The notes beneath the pieces are model-generated. The model searched no databases, was not told the origin of the DNA, and saw only the letters and a list, made by a program, of their open reading frames with translations. Shown here in pieces: positions 16,053 to 25,677 of a stretch of DNA of 64,000 nt (position 1 is the stretch's first letter; every line of letters begins with the position of its first letter). The DNA comes from an uncultured Bacilli bacterium. Its GTDB lineage: Bacteria > Bacillota_I > Bacilli_A > RFN20 > CAG-826. The position numbers and the translations under genes are program-made. Location: assembly GCA_944369075.1 (NCBI GenBank), contig CALVXK010000001.1, positions 1 through 64,000 of the forward strand, read 5' to 3'.

Positions 16053-17576
16053 ATGAGACTTAGAGAAAGTGGAATTTTATTAAATATATCATCTTTACCA
16101 TCGAAATATGGTATTGGAAATCTAGGTAAAGAAGCCTATGAATTTATTGATTTTTTATCAAGTGCTAAATGTAGTATTTGGCAAATCTTACCATTAAACG
16201 TAACTTCATATGGCGATTCACCTTATCAATCTCCATCAAATTATGGATTAAATTATTATTACATTGATTTAGATACTTTAATTTCTAAAGGCTTATTAAA
16301 AGAGGAAGAAGTTAAAGATATTGATTTTGGTTCAAATCCAAAAAGAGTTGATTATGGTAAATTATTTAATACTAGATTAAAAGTTTTAAAACTTGCTTTC
16401 TCTAGATTCGATACCCGTAATGAAGATTTTAAAAACTTCATTATTAATAATCCAAAGTTTAAAGATTTTGCTTTATTTATGACAATTAAAGAAAAACAAA
16501 ATCTTAAACCATGGTATGAATGGGAAGCTAAGTATAGAAAATATACAACTTTACTTGAAGAAGAAGTTGTTAGAGAAAATAAAGAAACAATGCTCTTCTA
16601 TATTTGGACTCAATATGAATTCTTAGATGAATATTGTAAATTAAAAGAATATGCCAAATCTAAGAAAATCAAAATCATGGGTGATCTTCCTATTTATGTA
16701 GCATTTGACTCTTTAGAAGTATGGAAATTTCCAAGTTTATTCCAACTTGATGAAAATCGCTATCCAACAGCTGTTGCTGGTTGCCCACCAGATTGTTTCT
16801 CAGAAGATGGTCAACTTTGGGGAAATCCTTTGTATAACTGGCCTTATCATAAAGAAACTGGTTATAAATGGTGGAATGAAAGAATTCAGAATTGCTTAAA
16901 TTTATTTGATTATCTCCGTATCGATCATTTCAGAGGATTTAGTGGTTATTACTCAATACCATTTAAAGATAAAACAGCTAAAAATGGTAAATGGGTAAAA
17001 GGGCCAGGATTTGATTTATTTAAGGATAAATTAGACCTTCCAATCGTTGCTGAAGATTTAGGAATGATGGATGATGATTTCTATGAATTCTTTGATAAAT
17101 GTGGCTATCCTGGAATGAAGATTGTAACTCAATGTTTCGATGATGATGATCCTGACAATATATGGAGACCATCAAATTACCCTTACAATTTCTTTTCTTA
17201 TACTGCAACACATGATTCTCCAACAACTAAACAATTTATTGATGAGAGAACTCCAGAACAAAAAGAACTAATGCTAAAAATACTAGAAGATGAATGCAAG
17301 AAATTCAGAATTCCGTTTGTCAAAAATCTTACTAACGAACAACTCACTTTAAAAATTTGTGAACTTAACTTCGCTAGTGAAACTAGAGCTGCAATTATTC
17401 CTTTACAAGATTTATTTGCAATAGGCAAAGAAGGAAGAATGAATTTCCCTTCCACATTATCTAGTGATAACTGGTCATTTAGAATAACAAAAGACTTATT
17501 TGAATCTAAAAAGAAGGAGTTAGGAGAACTCTTACTTAGATGGAATGACAATTATCAAAGAGGCATTGATAACTAG
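16053..17576 (+). CDS. malQ: 4-alpha-glucanotransferase (amylomaltase)
   Basis: MalQ transfers maltosyl or longer glucan units between maltodextrins, releasing glucose and longer chains for further breakdown. The 507 residues are the usual GH77 length. All three catalytic residues are present: nucleophile Asp291 in RIDHFRGF, acid/base Glu334 in VAEDLGMM and Asp388 in THDSPTT. The substrate loop SYGDSPYQSPSNYGLN is canonical. The ATG at 16053 lies about 32 bases after the cre-type operator, with AAGGAAG upstream. It begins the maltodextrin region and sits right after its catalytically altered paralogue. Confidence 0.97.
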   Translation: MRLRESGILLNISSLPSKYGIGNLGKEAYEFIDFLSSAKCSIWQILPLNVTSYGDSPYQSPSNYGLNYYYIDLDTLISKGLLKEEEVKDIDFGSNPKRVDYGKLFNTRLKVLKLAFSRFDTRNEDFKNFIINNPKFKDFALFMTIKEKQNLKPWYEWEAKYRKYTTLLEEEVVRENKETMLFYIWTQYEFLDEYCKLKEYAKSKKIKIMGDLPIYVAFDSLEVWKFPSLFQLDENRYPTAVAGCPPDCFSEDGQLWGNPLYNWPYHKETGYKWWNERIQNCLNLFDYLRIDHFRGFSGYYSIPFKDKTAKNGKWVKGPGFDLFKDKLDLPIVAEDLGMMDDDFYEFFDKCGYPGMKIVTQCFDDDDPDNIWRPSNYPYNFFSYTATHDSPTTKQFIDERTPEQKELMLKILEDECKKFRIPFVKNLTNEQLTLKICELNFASETRAAIIPLQDLFAIGKEGRMNFPSTLSSDNWSFRITKDLFESKKKELGELLLRWNDNYQRGIDN

Positions 17577-17692
17577 AGAAATCCTATTTATCAACCAATT
17601 TACAATTAATTAAGGTTATTAAGCTCATAACGAGTTAATAATATATTAAAAAGTATTTAATAATTCATATTTAAGGAGGAAACAATAATAAT
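17577..17692 (+). promoter_or_regulatory. Leader between malQ and the binding-protein gene
   Basis: This AT-rich spacer ends in a strong AAGGAGG ribosome-binding site. A weak hairpin, ATTAAGCTC with GAGTTAAT, is possible around 17618-17640. I see no convincing promoter or terminator, so the transporter genes may be read from the malQ promoter. Confidence 0.35.
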
Positions 17693-18994
17693 ATGAAAAA
17701 ATTTAAATTCTTAGCCATCCTTGCAGTTGGCGCAATGGTCTTAGGAGGCGGACTTGCTTCTTGCGATCAACAAGGAGAACAACCAGGCCCTGTTGATCCA
17801 GATAATCCAGATAAACCTGATAATCCTGATACACCTGATGAAGGAAAAACTATTGAGTTAGTATTATCTGGCCCAGCAGATAAAGCTGATTTAGATACTG
17901 AATTAATTGAAGATTTTAAAGAATATCGTAAATCAATTGGCGATCCAAATACTTATGTAATCACTCAAGAAGCTCACGGTGAAGATAAAGTTGACTCTGA
18001 AGTTGTTGACTGGAAACAAGGACCAGATGTTTATGCATTTGGTGCTGATAAGTCACAAGGCTTGTTCAAAAAAGGTGCTTTAGCTCAATTACGTGGAACT
18101 TACGCAACCTATGTTGAAGAAAACAACTCCCCAACAGGTATTCAAGGCGCAACTTTTAACGGTGAAGTTTATGCTTTCCCATACACTGCTGATAATACTT
18201 ATTACTTAATGTATGATAAATCAATTTTCTCTGCAGAAGATGTCTCATCAATCGAGGGTATTTTAGCAAAATGTGCTGAGGCTGATGTTGATTTTGCTTA
18301 TAACCTTTCTCAAGGATTCTATAGTTTAGGTGCAATGTTCACATTCGGCTGTGATTACGACATTTCCTTCAGTGAAGATGGTCAAATTAGCAATGTTGAA
18401 GCTAACTTTAATGATGAAAATGGTATGAAAGCTATTAAATTATTAGATGAAGTCACTTCAAACGAACACTGGATCGATACTTACACCGTCGCTGGAACAG
18501 ACAATGTTAAAATTGCTGTTAATGGAACTTGGGATATTGCTACAGCTAAAGGCTTATTAGGTGATAATTATGCTTGTGCTCCAATGCCAACAGCTACAAT
18601 CGACGGAGTAACAAAACCTATCGGTAACTTTATTGGCGCTAAACTTTTAGGCGTTAACCCTCAAAGAAGTCTTGATGACCCAGATAGATTAACTGCTGCA
18701 TTTAACTTAGCACAATATCTTTCAGGTCCAGAAGCTCAATTAAAGAGATTCCAACAATTCAACATCGGTCCATGTAATTTAGATGTTGCTGAATCTGAAG
18801 AAATCCAAAACAATGAAAACATGAAAGTTTTAATGGAGCAAAATACTTGGGGACATGCTCAAACCATCGTTACTGACCCAATGTGGCAAGCTGCAACTAC
18901 ATTAGTTACTGGCCTTGTTGATGGAACAGTTACAGAAAGTAATTACCAAGAAGCATTAGATATTCTCAATAACGTATTCGTTGAAACAAAATAA
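17693..18994 (+). CDS. Maltodextrin ABC transporter substrate-binding lipoprotein
   Basis: This 433-residue protein should be lipid-anchored outside the membrane and deliver maltodextrins to the permease pair encoded downstream. The signal peptide ends in LASC with Cys24 as the lipid site. A spacer of Pro-Asp repeats (about residues 30-52) then holds the binding domain off the surface. The rest has the class I binding-protein layout, with DVYAFGADKSQGLFKKGALAQL, NGEVYAFPYTADNTYYLMYDKS, NGTWDIATAKGLLGDNYACAPMP and a closing WQAATTLVTGLVDG. The AAGGAGG ribosome-binding site is strong. Sugar specificity is inferred from the neighbours (malQ, amylase). Confidence 0.88.
   Translation: MKKFKFLAILAVGAMVLGGGLASCDQQGEQPGPVDPDNPDKPDNPDTPDEGKTIELVLSGPADKADLDTELIEDFKEYRKSIGDPNTYVITQEAHGEDKVDSEVVDWKQGPDVYAFGADKSQGLFKKGALAQLRGTYATYVEENNSPTGIQGATFNGEVYAFPYTADNTYYLMYDKSIFSAEDVSSIEGILAKCAEADVDFAYNLSQGFYSLGAMFTFGCDYDISFSEDGQISNVEANFNDENGMKAIKLLDEVTSNEHWIDTYTVAGTDNVKIAVNGTWDIATAKGLLGDNYACAPMPTATIDGVTKPIGNFIGAKLLGVNPQRSLDDPDRLTAAFNLAQYLSGPEAQLKRFQQFNIGPCNLDVAESEEIQNNENMKVLMEQNTWGHAQTIVTDPMWQAATTLVTGLVDGTVTESNYQEALDILNNVFVETK
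17795..17839 (+). repeat. Pro-Asp spacer repeats in the binding lipoprotein
   Basis: Five imperfect nine-base units (variants of GATNNNCCA/T) encode a DP-DNPDKPDNPDTPD spacer just after the lipidated Cys. Such repeats can vary in number between strains. Confidence 0.7.
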
Positions 18995-19006
18995 TTAAAA
19001 TATTTT

Positions 19007-19048
19007 AAGCAAACTGCATCCAGAAGGGATGTAGTTTGCTTTACTTTA
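19007..19048 (+). terminator. Intercistronic hairpin after the binding-protein gene
   Basis: A 15-bp stem runs 19007-19021 / 19027-19041 with one G-T pair and a five-base loop, ending in AAGC/GCTT and followed by TTACTTT. It ends about ten bases before the next ribosome-binding site. Such hairpins commonly protect the upstream message or stop part of the transcripts, making the binding protein more abundant than the permeases. Confidence 0.75.
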
Positions 19049-19059
19049 AAGGAGGAAAT

Positions 19060-20598
19060 ATGACAAATCTAGAATATATGTCTTTAAATAGAACTCAACG
19101 TTTCTTTTATAAATTTGGTTCTATCTTTGTAAAAGTTCCTCTTGCTATTTTCCATTTCTTTAAAAAATTGCCTAGAACACTAGGCTCAAAAGTAAAAAAA
19201 GCTTTTTCTCCTTTTAAGAACTTAGGAACATGGTTCTTACAAGGAGACATTCTAACTAAGTTAAATTTTATTATCATGGGTATCGGCCAAATACCAAGAC
19301 ACCAAATAATAAGAGGTGTTTTAAATTTAGTTTACGAAATTGTTGCCATCCTATTCTTAATTTTAGTTGGAATACCAAATTTTATTAAGTTGCCTTCTTT
19401 TGGCTATGTTGGTTCAGTTCAATACGAAACAGACACTCCACCATTTATTGGATACATGTATCAAGATGATAGCTTTATGATTTTACTAAATTCAGTTATA
19501 TCTTTAGCTATTATACTAATTTTAGTTTTCTTATGGTACACCAGTATTAGAGATTCCTATGAATTGCAAAGACTTGGTGAAATCGGGAAAACAAAAACTG
19601 ATAAATCAACAGTTAAAGATTTAGTTGGAAAAGATTACCACAAAGTAATGCTCTCTATTCCTACATTAGGAATAGCTATTTTTACTATCATACCTTTAGT
19701 TTTTATGGTTTTAGTTGCATTTACAAATTACAATTCAAATCATATGAATCCTAAGGAATTATTTGACTGGGTTGGATTAGGAAATTTTGAGCAATTATTA
19801 GGTATTGCAAGTGGCGGAAATTCACAAGTATTATTCGTTTTTTTACAAATATTGCTTTGGACTCTTATTTGGGCATTCTTCGCAACATTTACAAACTATT
19901 TTTTAGGGATGATTGTTGCATTAATGATTAACAAAAAAGGTATAAAACTAAAAAAATTATGGAGAACAATTTTAATTACAACAATTGCTGTTCCACAATT
20001 TGTTTCTTTACTTTTAATATCTAAAATGCTCAATCAAGATACTGGAGTTATAAACGCAACTTTAAAGAATTTAGGTTTAATTACAGAAAACATAAAATTC
20101 CTTACTGATGGAATTTTAGTTAAAGTAACCATTATCGTCGTTAATATGTGGATCGGTATTCCATATACAATGTTAATGTGTACCGGAATTTTGATGAATA
20201 TTCCTGATGATTTATATGAATCAGCAAAAATTGATGGTGCTAGCCCATATAAAATGTATATGAAAATTACTCTTCCATATATGTTGTTTGTCACGACACC
20301 ATACTTAATTTCTCAATTTGTTGGTAATATTAACAATTTCAATGTTATTTATCTTCTATCGAACGGAGGTCCAACATTTACTTCGGTTAATGGTGAAATG
20401 ATTTCAACGCGTATATATGGCGCAGGACAATCTGACCTTCTTATTACTTGGCTTTACAAAATGAGTATGGGAGAAGTATTTAAAGACTACGGAACCGCAG
20501 CTGTAATCGGTATTATCGTTTTCGTCATTGTAGCTTTCTTCTCATTAATATTCTATGGTAGAAGTAATTCTGTTAAAAATGAGGAGGATTTCCAATAA
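19060..20598 (+). CDS. Maltodextrin ABC permease, MalF type
   Basis: This is one of two membrane subunits of the sugar importer. I start at the ATG at 19060, placed by the AAAGGAGGAAAT ribosome-binding site, which gives 512 residues. About eight hydrophobic segments are visible, including IVAILFLILVGIPNFI, FMILLNSVISLAIILILVFLW and PTLGIAIFTIIPLVFMVLVAF. The EAA loop, which docks on the ATPase, reads DDLYESAKIDGASPYKMYMKITLPYM. A large loop after the first spans is charged, and the N-terminal ~60 residues are basic. The stop overlaps the start of the MalG-type gene by one base. Confidence 0.92.
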   Translation: MTNLEYMSLNRTQRFFYKFGSIFVKVPLAIFHFFKKLPRTLGSKVKKAFSPFKNLGTWFLQGDILTKLNFIIMGIGQIPRHQIIRGVLNLVYEIVAILFLILVGIPNFIKLPSFGYVGSVQYETDTPPFIGYMYQDDSFMILLNSVISLAIILILVFLWYTSIRDSYELQRLGEIGKTKTDKSTVKDLVGKDYHKVMLSIPTLGIAIFTIIPLVFMVLVAFTNYNSNHMNPKELFDWVGLGNFEQLLGIASGGNSQVLFVFLQILLWTLIWAFFATFTNYFLGMIVALMINKKGIKLKKLWRTILITTIAVPQFVSLLLISKMLNQDTGVINATLKNLGLITENIKFLTDGILVKVTIIVVNMWIGIPYTMLMCTGILMNIPDDLYESAKIDGASPYKMYMKITLPYMLFVTTPYLISQFVGNINNFNVIYLLSNGGPTFTSVNGEMISTRIYGAGQSDLLITWLYKMSMGEVFKDYGTAAVIGIIVFVIVAFFSLIFYGRSNSVKNEEDFQ

Positions 20599-21458
20599 TG
20601 GCAAAAGTAGAAAGATATCACAGTAAAAAAGCAAAAGAAATCACTTCTAAAACCATTATCTATATTATTCTTGTAATAATGGCAATTATTTGGTTAGTTC
20701 CTTTTATTTATTTGGTAATTCAATCATTTACAGAAAGCTACTCGCCTTCTCAAATTATTCCTGAACATTGGACATTTCAAAATTATATAAATCTTTTTAC
20801 AGATGAAATTTATCCATTTGGAAGGTGGTATTTAAACACTTTAGTTATTGCAATAATTACTGCAGTATTACAAACAATTATAACTTTGATGACTGCATAT
20901 GCTTTTTCAAGATTAAGATTTAAATCAAGACAAGGATATATGAAGTTAATTCTTGTTATAGGAATGTTCCCATCTTTCCTCGGAATGATCGTTACATACT
21001 TCTTATTACAATTAATCGGATTATCCGGCAGTATTTTCGGACTTATTGTTGTCTATTGTGCTGGTGCAGGAATGGGCTATTATGTTGCAAAAGGCTTTTT
21101 TGATACAATTCCACGTTCACTTGATGAAGCAGCAATGATAGATGGCGCTAATAAAAATACGGTATTCTGGAAAGTTATTTTGCCTCTTTCAAAACCAATT
21201 GTTGTTTATACTATCTTAATGAGTTTTACCGCTCCATGGGGAGACTACATGATGGCATCTTACCTTGCACAAGGTAAACAAGAATTGTTCAACGTTGCTG
21301 TCGGCTTGCAACAAATGATGGCAAAAGGTAAAGACATAACTTATTTCCCACAATTCTGTGCAGGTGCTGTTATTGTTTCAATCGGAATTATGGCATTATT
21401 CTTCTGGCTACAAAGATACTATGTTGAAGGTGTAACAGGAGGAGCTGTTAAAGGCTAA
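20598..21458 (+). CDS. Maltodextrin ABC permease, MalG type
   Basis: This is the second membrane subunit of the importer, 286 residues with six hydrophobic segments, starting with IIYIILVIMAIIWLVPFIYLVIQSF. The EAA loop is RSLDEAAMIDGANKNTVFWKVILPLSKP, as expected for ATPase docking. The GAVKG ending is close to that of many MalG proteins. The ATG overlaps the previous TAA by one base, with GAGGA just upstream, so synthesis of the two permeases is coupled. Confidence 0.94.
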   Translation: MAKVERYHSKKAKEITSKTIIYIILVIMAIIWLVPFIYLVIQSFTESYSPSQIIPEHWTFQNYINLFTDEIYPFGRWYLNTLVIAIITAVLQTIITLMTAYAFSRLRFKSRQGYMKLILVIGMFPSFLGMIVTYFLLQLIGLSGSIFGLIVVYCAGAGMGYYVAKGFFDTIPRSLDEAAMIDGANKNTVFWKVILPLSKPIVVYTILMSFTAPWGDYMMASYLAQGKQELFNVAVGLQQMMAKGKDITYFPQFCAGAVIVSIGIMALFFWLQRYYVEGVTGGAVKG

Positions 21459-21462
21459 TGAA

Positions 21463-23082
21463 ATGAAAAGAACATTATTAATAGTTACAACAATATTAAC
21501 CAGCTTGCTTATATCTTCGTGCGCTCCAAAAAAAGTATACGATGAAATTTATGGTTATAGTATCGATGAAAATTTAGAAGATGTTACTCCTTTACAAGAT
21601 AATTATCGAAACTACTACGAAATTTTTGTAAGATCTTTTGCAGATTCTAATGGTGATGGTATTGGTGATTTGAATGGTGTTAGAGAAAAACTTGATTATA
21701 TAAAAGATCTTGGCTTTACAGGTATTTGGCTAATGCCAATTAATACATCACATTCATATCACAAGTACGATGTTGATAATTATTACGAAATCGACCCTAG
21801 TTATGGAACTGTTGATGATTTAAAAAATCTAATTAGTGATGCACACGACAAAGGGATTAAAGTTATTCTTGATTTAGTTCTTAATCATTCATCGCTATAT
21901 ACAAATGAATTTAATTTAGCTTCAGCATCATATAATAAACACATTAATGGTCAGATTTTGAATGATGAAGAAAATAAATATTATGATTATTATTCATTTT
22001 TCAAAACGCAAGACGATCCAAATGCAAAAGGTAAAAAATTATATAAACATCCTAAATATAATTTCTATTATGAAGGAAATTTTTCAAGCGATATGCCTGA
22101 ATTTAATCTAACTTCTCCTTATGTGCAAGAAGATATCAAATCTATTACCAAATATTATTTAGATATGGGTATAGACGGATTTAGACTCGATGCAGTTATT
22201 TATTATTTTATGAATAATACTTCCGAAAATATCAAATTCTTATCGTGGCTAAATTCTTACATTAAATCAGTCAAAGAAGATGCGTATATAGTTGGAGAAG
22301 CTTGGACTGGAGAACAAATTATTAAACAATATTATGAGTCTGGCATTGATTCTTTTTTCTACTTTCCAGGTTCTACAGCTTATTCTAGCAGTTTTTATTT
22401 AAATTCTACTAATTTAGATGGAAACATGGCTGATACTTACTATGAAGGATTATCTGATTTAATTGATGTTTCAAATAACGGTATTCCTGCTCCATTTTTG
22501 GATAATCATGATATGTCAAGATACACTAGAGCAAGTTCAAAAGAGCTAACAAAATTCTATTATGGTCTATTGTCAATGTCTAATGGAACCACCTTTACAT
22601 ATTACGGTGATGAAATTGGAATCTCAGGTACTGTTCCACCTGATCAAAATGCTAGAACATCGATAAAATGGGGCGAAGATGATAATAAATACGATACGGT
22701 TCAATTAAGCGGTATCACACAAGAAAATTACCCTTTTGGGACTGTTAAAGAAAATATTGAAGATGCTAATTCTATACTTAATTATTACAAAAAAGCTAAT
22801 TATTTGAGAAATAAATTTGCATCAATATCAAGAGGTAATATCTCTTTATCAAAATTCGATAAAGATAGAGGCTTATTAATAATTTCTAAATCATACTTAG
22901 ATGAAAAAATAGATATCGCTATTAACTTTAATGAAACTGATAATATAATTATCACTTCTAGCGATATAAATGATGAAAAAGAAGTAGTTGGACAACTTAT
23001 TGTTGACAACTCAAAATATATCGGTGAATTAAATGATGGAACAATAATCCTTCCACCTTATTCAATAGCGATATTTAAATAA
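21463..23082 (+). CDS. Surface alpha-amylase lipoprotein (GH13)
   Basis: This 539-residue enzyme should sit on the cell surface and cut starch or maltodextrins into importable oligosaccharides. The signal peptide ends in LISSC with Cys20 for lipidation. The barrel carries a calcium-type loop DSNGDGIGDLNG, region I LDLVLNHSS, region II GIDGFRLDAVI (nucleophile Asp243), region III IVGEAW (Glu279) and region IV FLDNHDMSR (Asp350). A C-terminal beta domain ends LPPYSIAIFK. It begins four bases after the MalG-type stop, within the transporter operon, which makes surface cutting and uptake a coupled process. Confidence 0.92.
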   Translation: MKRTLLIVTTILTSLLISSCAPKKVYDEIYGYSIDENLEDVTPLQDNYRNYYEIFVRSFADSNGDGIGDLNGVREKLDYIKDLGFTGIWLMPINTSHSYHKYDVDNYYEIDPSYGTVDDLKNLISDAHDKGIKVILDLVLNHSSLYTNEFNLASASYNKHINGQILNDEENKYYDYYSFFKTQDDPNAKGKKLYKHPKYNFYYEGNFSSDMPEFNLTSPYVQEDIKSITKYYLDMGIDGFRLDAVIYYFMNNTSENIKFLSWLNSYIKSVKEDAYIVGEAWTGEQIIKQYYESGIDSFFYFPGSTAYSSSFYLNSTNLDGNMADTYYEGLSDLIDVSNNGIPAPFLDNHDMSRYTRASSKELTKFYYGLLSMSNGTTFTYYGDEIGISGTVPPDQNARTSIKWGEDDNKYDTVQLSGITQENYPFGTVKENIEDANSILNYYKKANYLRNKFASISRGNISLSKFDKDRGLLIISKSYLDEKIDIAINFNETDNIIITSSDINDEKEVVGQLIVDNSKYIGELNDGTIILPPYSIAIFK

Positions 23083-23107
23083 ATGATACCTTATGGAGGA
23101 ATAAAAC

Positions 23108-25657
23108 ATGGCAAACATTAAATTAGACCACATCTATAAAGTTTATCCAAACGGTGTTAAGGCAGTCTCTGATTTTACAATGGATATTAAAGACAAAGAA
23201 TTCATTGTTTTCGTTGGACCTTCTGGTTGTGGTAAATCCACAACTTTAAGAATGATTGCTGGTCTTGAAGATATTAGTGCGGGCGAACTCTATATTGACG
23301 ATAAAATCGTAAATGATGTTGAACCTAAAGATAGAGACATCACAATGGTCTTCCAAAATTACGCTTTATACCCACACATGACAGTTTATGAAAACATGGC
23401 TTTTGGTTTACAACTCAGACATGTTCCTACCGAAGAAATACACGAAAGAGTTTTATGGGCAGCAAACATTTTGGGTTTAACAGATTATCTTGATAGAAAG
23501 CCAAGAGCAATGTCTGGTGGTCAAAGACAAAGAGTTGCTTTGGGTAGAGCTATCTTAAGAAATCCTAAAGTTATGCTTCTTGATGAACCATTATCTAACC
23601 TTGATGCAAAATTAAGAGCACAAATGAGAAGCGAAATAGCAAAATTGCACCAAGACTTACAAACTACATTTATATATGTTACTCACGATCAAGTCGAAGC
23701 TATGACCCTTGGCACAAGAGTTGTTGTTATGAAACTTGGCGAAATTCAACAAATCGATTCACCTAAAAATCTTTACGATTATCCACAAAATAAATTCGTA
23801 GCAGGTTTTATTGGCACACCTCAAATGAATTTCTTCCAAGCAACATTGCTCAGAAAAGGTGATAAAATTGAGATTAAATTCGAATGGTCTGATAACAAAT
23901 TAACAGTTGATGCTAACGATTTAATTAAAGTTCAACCATATTATTTAGACGGAAAACACAAAGTCTGGTTTGGCATTAGATGTGAGGATGTTAGACTAGC
24001 TACATCAGAAGACAAAGATGATTTAGAAAATGTTTTCAATGTCAAAATTTCCCATTTCGAAGAATTAGGCAACGAAACTTTAATCTATGGTGATATTAAT
24101 ATGCAAGGTGACGGTTTCAAAGAAACTTCAACCAGAATTATTGTAAAAGCTTTAAACTCTAATAATCTAAAAATTGGTGATGTAGTTAAAGTAAAACTCA
24201 ATATTTCAAAAGTGCATTTCTTTGATTTTGACACCGAAGTTTCTATTGTTCCACGTATTCCAACATTAAATGTTATTTCTTGTAAAATTAATGGACATGA
24301 ATTATCATTCGATGGAAATAAATTAACATTACCAAAAGTTGTTGAAGTTTCTAATGGAGAAGGGCAACTTTACTTACCAATCAGTGCTTTAAGCATTACT
24401 CCAAACGGAAAATTTGATGCTACAATTATCAATATTGAACAAGTAGAAGATAAAAAACTCGCATATTTAAAACTAAATGAAAGAGTTTTATTCTTACTTG
24501 TAGATGATACAGCAAAAATTGGAGACCATGTGAAGTTAGACATTGATATCACACAAATAACAATCAAAAATGGTGAAAAAACCCTAGTCTCAACTTTAAA
24601 GAAATATAATGAAATTTCTGCAACATTTATTAATTACGTTAGTGCAAATACTAACGAAAAAAATAAATACAATCCTCTTCTTGATTCCAGAATTTCAGAA
24701 GTTAACAAAGATTATGATGATAAGTTGAAAGAAATTAATATAAAGTATGATGCTTTAGTAAAAGAAAACTCTTCGAAAGATTTGGCTGCTATTAAGACTG
24801 AAAACTTAAAGAAGATTGCAGAGCTTACAAACGATACTAAAGAGAAACTGAAACAACTCGAAATTAATTATAAAAAAGGTGTTGCCGATGTTAAAAAACA
24901 ACACAAAGTTAATAAAAAAGAGGTTGTTGCTAAAGTAAAAGAAGAACAAGAAAAGATTAAAAAAGAAGAAAACGAATCTTATAAAAAATTCTTGAAAGTC
25001 AACAAAGATAAAGATGTTTACCATAAACGTAAAGCTGAACATCAAGACTTTAAAGAAAATTATCCTAAAGAACGTGAAAATCTTATCAACAAAGCTATTG
25101 ATGGAGAATCACTCATTTTTGAAACTGCTCTTAATGGAATCAAAGCTCCTTACAAGAGAGACAAAAAGATGATTAAAAATTCCTATAAATCAGCTGTAAA
25201 GAAATTAAGAGATGAATACAATATCATTTCTGTTTTGAATAAGCAAAGACAGGATGAAATTGTCAAATTAGAAAAAGAAAGAAAAACTGCACTAATGAAA
25301 GCAAAACAAATTTTCTTCTTAAAAATTAATGGACATTTATATCAGTCTCCAGACACTATTTCTAATAAGATGATTCAAGGTTTAGGGACAAAAGTTTTCG
25401 TTAAAGATTTTACAGTGGAGATTCCAAACGATAAGATTTATGTCTCTGATGAAGGATTAAAGGCAACTGTAACTTCATTCTTAGATTATGGTGAAAAGAA
25501 ATTTGTCATATGTAATGTAAAAGAAGAAGATGGAAATGAACATGAATTCTATGTGCTACATGATAGCGAAATTAAAAAAGGCACAGAAATTCACCTCTCA
25601 TTTGAATTAATGGATACTCACATTACAGAAAAATCAATGAACCTAAGAATTTATTAA
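23108..25657 (+). CDS. MalK/MsmK-like ABC ATPase with long coiled-coil extension
   Basis: The first ~370 residues are a normal sugar-importer ATPase. It has Walker A GPSGCGKST (38-46), signature SGGQ (136-139), Walker B LLDEP (157-161), H-loop His193, and a TOBE-type domain ending near FFDFDTEVSIVPR. The family usually stops there at 360-380. This protein is 849 residues. A second beta-rich block (about 388-500) starts CKINGHELSF. A Lys/Glu-rich coiled coil follows (about 525-738). A third block (about 739-849) starts LKINGHLYQS, echoing the second. The frame is unbroken and the GGAGG ribosome-binding site is good. The front end surely energises the permeases encoded just upstream. The function of the extension is unknown; it could be a docking, regulatory or membrane-proximal scaffold. 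Confidence 0.9.
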   Translation: MANIKLDHIYKVYPNGVKAVSDFTMDIKDKEFIVFVGPSGCGKSTTLRMIAGLEDISAGELYIDDKIVNDVEPKDRDITMVFQNYALYPHMTVYENMAFGLQLRHVPTEEIHERVLWAANILGLTDYLDRKPRAMSGGQRQRVALGRAILRNPKVMLLDEPLSNLDAKLRAQMRSEIAKLHQDLQTTFIYVTHDQVEAMTLGTRVVVMKLGEIQQIDSPKNLYDYPQNKFVAGFIGTPQMNFFQATLLRKGDKIEIKFEWSDNKLTVDANDLIKVQPYYLDGKHKVWFGIRCEDVRLATSEDKDDLENVFNVKISHFEELGNETLIYGDINMQGDGFKETSTRIIVKALNSNNLKIGDVVKVKLNISKVHFFDFDTEVSIVPRIPTLNVISCKINGHELSFDGNKLTLPKVVEVSNGEGQLYLPISALSITPNGKFDATIINIEQVEDKKLAYLKLNERVLFLLVDDTAKIGDHVKLDIDITQITIKNGEKTLVSTLKKYNEISATFINYVSANTNEKNKYNPLLDSRISEVNKDYDDKLKEINIKYDALVKENSSKDLAAIKTENLKKIAELTNDTKEKLKQLEINYKKGVADVKKQHKVNKKEVVAKVKEEQEKIKKEENESYKKFLKVNKDKDVYHKRKAEHQDFKENYPKERENLINKAIDGESLIFETALNGIKAPYKRDKKMIKNSYKSAVKKLRDEYNIISVLNKQRQDEIVKLEKERKTALMKAKQIFFLKINGHLYQSPDTISNKMIQGLGTKVFVKDFTVEIPNDKIYVSDEGLKATVTSFLDYGEKKFVICNVKEEDGNEHEFYVLHDSEIKKGTEIHLSFELMDTHITEKSMNLRIY

Positions 25658-25677
25658 ATCAGGCAGGAGGTAATTTT

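Noticed and set aside
17198-17551. Minus-strand open frame opposite malQ
   Set aside because: It is fully inside malQ coding sequence, with low-complexity Ser/Leu content and no start signal.
24806-25045. Phe-rich minus-strand open frame inside the ATPase coiled coil
   Set aside because: It is the complement of Lys/Glu-rich AAA/GAA codons, a composition shadow with no start signal.
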